A model generated the notes under the pieces. The model searched no databases and was not told the origin of the DNA. It saw only the letters and a list, made by a program, of their open reading frames with translations. A stretch of 64,000 nucleotides of DNA from Owenia fusiformis. Taxonomy: Eukaryota > Annelida > Polychaeta > Sabellida > Oweniidae. This document shows positions 58,730-64,000 of the stretch, piece after piece. The translations under genes and the position numbers were made by a program. The DNA lies in assembly GCA_903813345.2 (NCBI GenBank), contig CAIIXF020000006.1, positions 9,846,989 through 9,910,988 on the forward strand, given 5' to 3'. Each line of letters opens with the position of its first letter. The first letter of the stretch is position 1.

Positions 58730-61700
58730 TAAGGAAGGAGGGGTTCCCATGCACCCGAAAGATGTATTTTTTTAATGTACATTTTTGTAATCCTAAAGGT
58801 CCATACTTAAGATTTTTGCATGTTCCCAGAATGAAATATTGTCCCATGGTATCCATTGGCGGCCATCTTGTCGGCCATCTTGAATTTTTGAAAGAGTTGA
58901 TGTTAATTTTCTCAAAGTACAATAACTTCCACAGTTTTGAGAATTGAAAGCTGTAAGTGGTACCAAAATGAAGCTATTATTGTATCCTATATTATCAGAT
59001 GCAATAATTATGCAAATTGCCTCATTTGCATAAAATGTGACATCATCAATCATAATTCTTGCCTCTTTACAATGGTATCGCATTATACCTTTCCGCCTGA
59101 GTGATTAGTCTTAGTCATTCATGAACATAAATGAAATTAAATATATAGGTACATTAATTTTGAACATATTTGCAATTGAAAGTTTTGGAAAAACATTGTC
59201 AGACACATGATTATGTAACTGAAAAGGGGCGTGGCAGTTCTTGCGAAAGAATTGATGTTAATCATTTCAAAGTACAATAACTTCCACAGTTTTGAGAGTT
59301 GAAAGCTGTTAGTGGTACCAAACTGAAGGTATCACAATATCCTATAGTATAAGATACAATAATTATGTTAATTACCATATTTGCATAAAATATGACATCA
59401 TCAATCATTATTTTTGCCCTTTTTCAACGGTAATGCATATTGCCTTTTCCCCTGAGTGACCAGTCTTGGTCTCTCATGAATATAAAAGATATTAAATATA
59501 TACATTCATTTTAAACATATTTGCAATTGAAAGTTTGAACATATTTGGATTGAAAGTTTTAGAAAAACATCGTCAGAAATTAAGGTATGACCTTTCAAAT
59601 GATTATTGTTCTGAAAAGGGGCGTGGAACTTGTTGAAAATCTGTAATGTTATAATATAGTCAATGTATCATTTGTAAAATACCCAGGGGATCACTGAATA
59701 CACAATTCTGTAGGGGTCCTAGGCTGAGCCCTCAGATATCATTATGTTCCCATACCAATCTGTAAAATTTCAATGTGTTCCCATACCAACCAAAATAACG
59801 CCCAAAAGCCATACCAAATATCCAAATAGAATACCAATGCTATATCAAATGTCCAAATATACGACTAATGCCATACCAAATATCCCAAAAATATAAGACC
59901 AAAGGAATGCAAAATGTCTAAAGCCCCTGGAAGAAAGCAAAACTTTTAGGAAAATGATCCAAAACAACCTCAAACTAAGTAAAAAAATTGGCCAAATTTT
60001 GCAGCTTGTGTGCACCGCTTACGAGTACATGAAGTGTTCATTATGATAGTTTAATTCCAATATGACAGCACAATACAAGTCAGGCTAATTTATTGTCACA
60101 TATGCAAAAGTCGCTCTGATGAGACATGTTAGAAGTGGTAGTGGTTAATAATGCCCAGATCAAAGAAACACAAGATAGATATTGAAGATAGGCCCAGATC
60201 AAAGTATGGGCATCCTCAGCCTCAATCATGACGACATCTGTATTGTCCATCAGTGGGAGCTGTAACCCAAATACTGAGTATATGATTTAATGTACGTGTC
60301 ATTCAGTTGCCATGCACTTGGGGCAGTTGGCAGTTTCTTCCTTGCCCCAAAGTCTGAAGTTTGATGGAGTAATGAGACCAGGTCAGGGAAAGCTCTTAAT
60401 AATAATAGGAAATTAAGCTCCCCTCGGTCCATGGACCAAAGGTCATTCCATTTCAAGAAGTGCTGAAGTGAGGGTTCCCAGGTAATGTCGTAAATCTGGA
60501 AAGGCCACTGATATTGGGGAGTAATGTCATAACGCCCCGATATATGACTTGAGTCAATGGCTTTAAGCCACTTGTCCAGGTCCCTTGAGACTTCAGCTGT
60601 ATTGTTCAAACCACACAAGGTTTTGTCATAGTTCTTCTCTAGACATTTGATTCTTTTATCATGCACTGTTGGTATCAGTTTGCCATTCTTTTCATAGCTA
60701 ATAGAGCCCATCTGGTACCCACTACTGAAGTGGTCATAACTGTGATGTCATTTATGAAACCTCTGTATGGTAGGTATTTTGCACCTTCATTTGCTTGTGG
60801 AACCTTACACTGCATCATCCCTGCATTTAGCAGTAAGTTCATGGATGTTACGAAGAGAACTACTGATACAGTGCAGTCTGCCACTATGCCTTTCTCCAAA
60901 TTCTGCTAATTAGTGGTATAATTGCCAAATGTATTCTGCAACTTCAAGGAGTTTGTGTTTCCAATTGTCAGATGGACTACATCTGTTGGTTTTGGTACAT
61001 GAAAGTGAACTTGTACCTCTAGTATCAGTTGGTGAGGGATACTAGGTAGGCCTTCTGTCCAGCCAAACTACCGATTCTCTTTCTTGGCTTCCTTCACAAG
61101 TTGGCTTATGCTGCTATATGTACCCCATGATGTCTTGGGAGACCACTTTTCTGAATGCTTGGCAGGCCAGTAGGAAACAACTTCGGGGCTTGACCATAAT
61201 GGCCCAGAAGATCTTTCCCTCAGCATCCAATAATGATGTCTCCCTGAACTGGTTCAGTCCCTCAAATTTTAGCTCCTTTGGAATGAAGCACCTTTCCGCC
61301 AAAGTCCAAGTCCTTGCTAGATCTTTCTTGTTCTGGATGCTTGTTAGCAATCGCCATAGATGTATTAACAGCTTTCGGCAGTTCTTGTAGACCCTGTATG
61401 TCACACCTGTTAGACCTGAGGCTGAGCCTTCCTGGTGATTGTTCTTACCTCATCAAGCTTGAAATCTGACTGGTCAAACGGTTTTGATGATAAATCTGGT
61501 GGGATATCAATTGGAAAATTACCCAATGGCATCTCTCGATCTTGGTCACTGTGTGCTGCCAATATTTGCTTCTGCTTGATCCTGCGTACATGCCATATGG
61601 GCACTCTTTGGTTACCTAACAAGTTTGATGTGAGCCTATAGAGATTTTCAAAGAATGTCTTCCTGGTCCTACGCTTCTCTTTTCCTGAGTGTTTCTATCT

Positions 61701-63922
61701 TTGGAAGAAGAATCTTTGGATGACCAAGATGAAGTAATCTCCTAAGAAGCATCTGTTGGAGTTCTCTTGCCAGTGTTGAAGCCGTCCACTTACACTGCAG
61801 GCTTCATCTCTCCTTTCCAAGAGAAGCTTTTGTCTTCTACTTGGCCCAACACAATGGTGTTTCACAGATGTTTCCTCCACTCCTTGTCCTCGCATCTGGG
61901 ATGGAAATAGTTCTAACTTGGACAAGAGGTAGCATAGTGAAGAGGCTGGGCTCTGCATCCCACTTCTATTGGTTGCATAACTGCATACCACCCTCTTGTC
62001 TTAGCCTCATCAAATAGGTCTTGGATTTTTAAGCTGATGAGATATTTTAGTCGGTCTTCTGAAGGTACCGTGAGCTCATTGAAGATGATGGTCCTACTGT
62101 GTTTTGACTTAGCACTGAGTTTCTGGAAGAAGTCAGTTGAGAGTCCAGTCGGATGTCTTGGATAAAACATTGGACTGAGGTAGAGGCTTAATACATATTG
62201 AGTTAATTATATTTATAGCTTTAACAACTAAATACTGTGGGTACCCTTTTCAGTTCATTGCCTATCCTAAAATGATATGAGGATATGTGGTCATTCGTAT
62301 CTGTACAGTACTTAGTTCAAAAGCGATACAGCTTATATATCTTTGGCTGAAATTTTAAATGTCTGCCAAACAGACCAACAAGAATTTCTGAACAAGCTAG
62401 GAATAAGGGACATCACTGGGCTACTTTCTAAAAGTCAAAAGCTATATTTTACACCCGGGGGGTTCACTGTATATAAACCTTGATGGGGTACCTCTTTTAA
62501 CATTTGGTATGGCAATGGATCCAAATTTTAGGATCTGGAATGAAAATGCCCCCAGAATATGACTTTTAAGGTATGACAATGCTCAGATTTTTCTACTTTG
62601 TGGTACAAGAATGGTCATGGAGAATAGGTTACCTCTCACTTGTGGTATGGGATTGGTCTAGTTTTTACAAATGTCCTTAATTTGAGGTTGTTTTGGATCA
62701 TTTTCCTAAAAGTTTTGCTTTCTTCCAGGGGCTTAAGACATTTTGCATTCCCTTGGTCTTATATTTTGGGATATTTGGTATGGCATTAGTCCTATATTTG
62801 GACATTTGATATAGCATTGGTATTATATTTGGATATTTGGTATGGCTTTTGGGCGTTATTTTGGTTGGTATGGGAACACATTGAAATTTTACAGATTGGT
62901 ATGGGAACATAATGATATCTGAGGGCTCAGCCTAGGACCCCTACAGAATTGTGTATTCAGTGATCCCCTGGGTATTTTACAAATGATACATTGACTATAT
63001 TATAACATTACAGATTTTCAACAAGTTCCACGCCCCTTTTCAGAACAATAATCATTTGAAAGGTCATACCTTAATTTCTGACGATGTTTTTCTAAAACTT
63101 TCAACCCAAATATGTTCAAACTTTCAATTGCAAATATGTTTAAAATGAATGTATATATTTAATATCTTTTATATTCATGAGAGACCAAGACTGGTCACTC
63201 AGAGGAAAAGGCAATATGCATTACCGTTGAAAAAGGGCAAAAATAATGATTGATGATGTCATATTTTATGCAAATATGGTAATTAACATAATTATTGTAT
63301 CTTATAATATAGGATATTGTGATACCTTCAGTTTGGTACCACTAACAGCTTTCAACTCTCAAAACTGTGGAAGTTATTGTACTTTGAAATGATTAACATC
63401 AATTCTTTCGCAAGAAGTGCCACGCCCCTTTTCAGTTACATAATCATGTGTCTGACAATGTTTTTCCAAAACTTTCAATTGCAAATATGTTCAAAATTAA
63501 TGTACCAATATATTTAAATTCATTTATGTTCATGAATGACTAAGACTGATCACTCAGGCAGAAAGGTATAATGCGATACCATTGTAAAGAGGCAAGAATT
63601 ATGATTGATGATGTCACATTTTATGCAAATGAGGCAATTTGCATAATTATTGCATCTGATAATATAGGATACAATAATGGCTTCATTTTGGTACCACTTA
63701 CAGCTTTCAATTCTCAAAACTGTGGAAATTATTATACTTTGAGATAATTAACATCAACTCTTTCAAAAATTCAAGATGGCCGACAAGATGGCCGCCAATG
63801 GATACCATGGGACAATATTTCATTCTGGGAACATGCAAAATTTTTTAGTATGGACCTTTAGGATTACAAAAATGTACATTAAAAAAATACATCTTTCGGG
63901 TGCATGGGGACCATACCTTCCT
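58730..63922. mobile_element. 5.2-kb element with 1.25-kb inverted arms
   Basis: The left arm (58730-59980) and right arm (62672-63922) are reverse complements over about 1.25 kb with few differences. Matching pairs include CCCATGCACCCGAAAGATGT at the outer end, GGCGGCCATCTTG, AAAAGGGGCGTGG, and GGAAAATGATCCAAAACAAC at the inner end. Each arm contains an internal direct duplication of about 350 bp (TCCACAGTTTTGAGA-TTGAAAGCTGT). The 2.7-kb centre holds a decayed reverse transcriptase. It lies in the last visible intron of the laminin-like gene. The transposon class is unknown to me. Confidence 0.85.
60250..62170 (-). pseudogene. Decayed LINE-type reverse transcriptase inside the long-arm element
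   Basis: Reading the minus strand from 62170, fragments in shifting frames resemble RT polyproteins widespread in aquatic animal genomes. They are DEAKTRGWYAVMQPIEVGCR (61913-62170), a short Pro/Lys-rich piece (61410-61622), RTWTLAERCFIPKELKFEGL then NQFRETSLLDAEGKIFW (61114-61404), and LDKWLKAIDSSHISGRY (60250-60711). The order is that of an intact protein, but several frameshifts and stops separate them and I did not find a YADD-type catalytic motif. It is either an old LINE inserted in the element or a captured part of it. Confidence 0.65.
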
Positions 63923-64000
63923 ACTAGACTAATTGGTGATAAACTTTTGGGGATTTTCTTGATATTAAAAGTAGATCTTTTGCAGCATGATAGATAAAAT

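Noticed and set aside
58793-59083. 96-residue minus-strand frame in the left arm of the 5.2-kb element
   Set aside because: Its mirror exists in the right arm. No domain is seen and it appears to be arm sequence without coding function.

Overview
This window comes from an animal nuclear genome, most likely a marine invertebrate such as a mollusc or another lophotrochozoan. That placement is an inference from the AT-rich, intron-rich layout, the very high density of short inverted-repeat transposons, and protein families found only in animals. No RNA genes, operons or bacterial features were seen.

Two large host genes fill most of the window, both on the plus strand. The first (4445-16064, 17 exons seen, 5' end outside the window) is a RAPGEF1/C3G orthologue. 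It is a Crk-binding guanine nucleotide exchange factor for Rap1, with proline-rich SH3 ligands, a Ser-rich linker, six lineage-specific repeats of about 26 residues, a Ras exchanger motif and a CDC25 catalytic domain ending at a normal stop. All 17 exons agree in reading phase.

The second gene (24981 to beyond the right edge) encodes a laminin-like protein. Its order is signal peptide, laminin N-terminal domain, four and a half laminin EGF modules, a beta-laminin LF domain with an extra beta-sandwich-like region inside it, and one more EGF module. After that EGF exon (51148-51294) two phase-compatible continuations exist. One is a terminal exon at 52347-53068 with a transmembrane helix, an acidic cytoplasmic tail and a C-terminal class I PDZ-type motif. 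The other is a chain of exons at 56482-58549 with further EGF modules and a gamma-laminin-like L4 domain. The short form totals 1256 residues in a single consistent frame. A laminin-like molecule that can be either membrane-anchored or extended is the most interesting protein-level prediction here.

A second theme is tandem repeats that contain splice sites. At 3925-4444 and 44162-44896 the acceptor end of an exon is multiplied. At 48835-50275 (24 donors) and 58106-58356 (4 donors) the donor end is multiplied. In three arrays the exon-proximal site is the one that keeps the frame in the cases checked; in the fourth, three donors are in frame and would add 22-residue repeats.

The rest is mobile DNA. 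It includes a LINE open to the left edge (1-2345, minus), a mariner-like element with a TTAA-flanked element nested inside (12634-13721), and a 2.09-kb element with 100-bp near-identical inverted repeats that carries its own intact three-exon gene of 241 residues (21727-23813). There are also foldback elements at 31158-32035 and 45590-46700, and several small MITEs flanked by TTA or TTAA. A 5.2-kb element with 1.25-kb inverted arms around a decayed reverse transcriptase (58730-63922) sits in the last visible intron of the laminin-like gene. Tandem arrays occupy 25700-28005, 17270-18185, 32540-33005 and 33285-33620.
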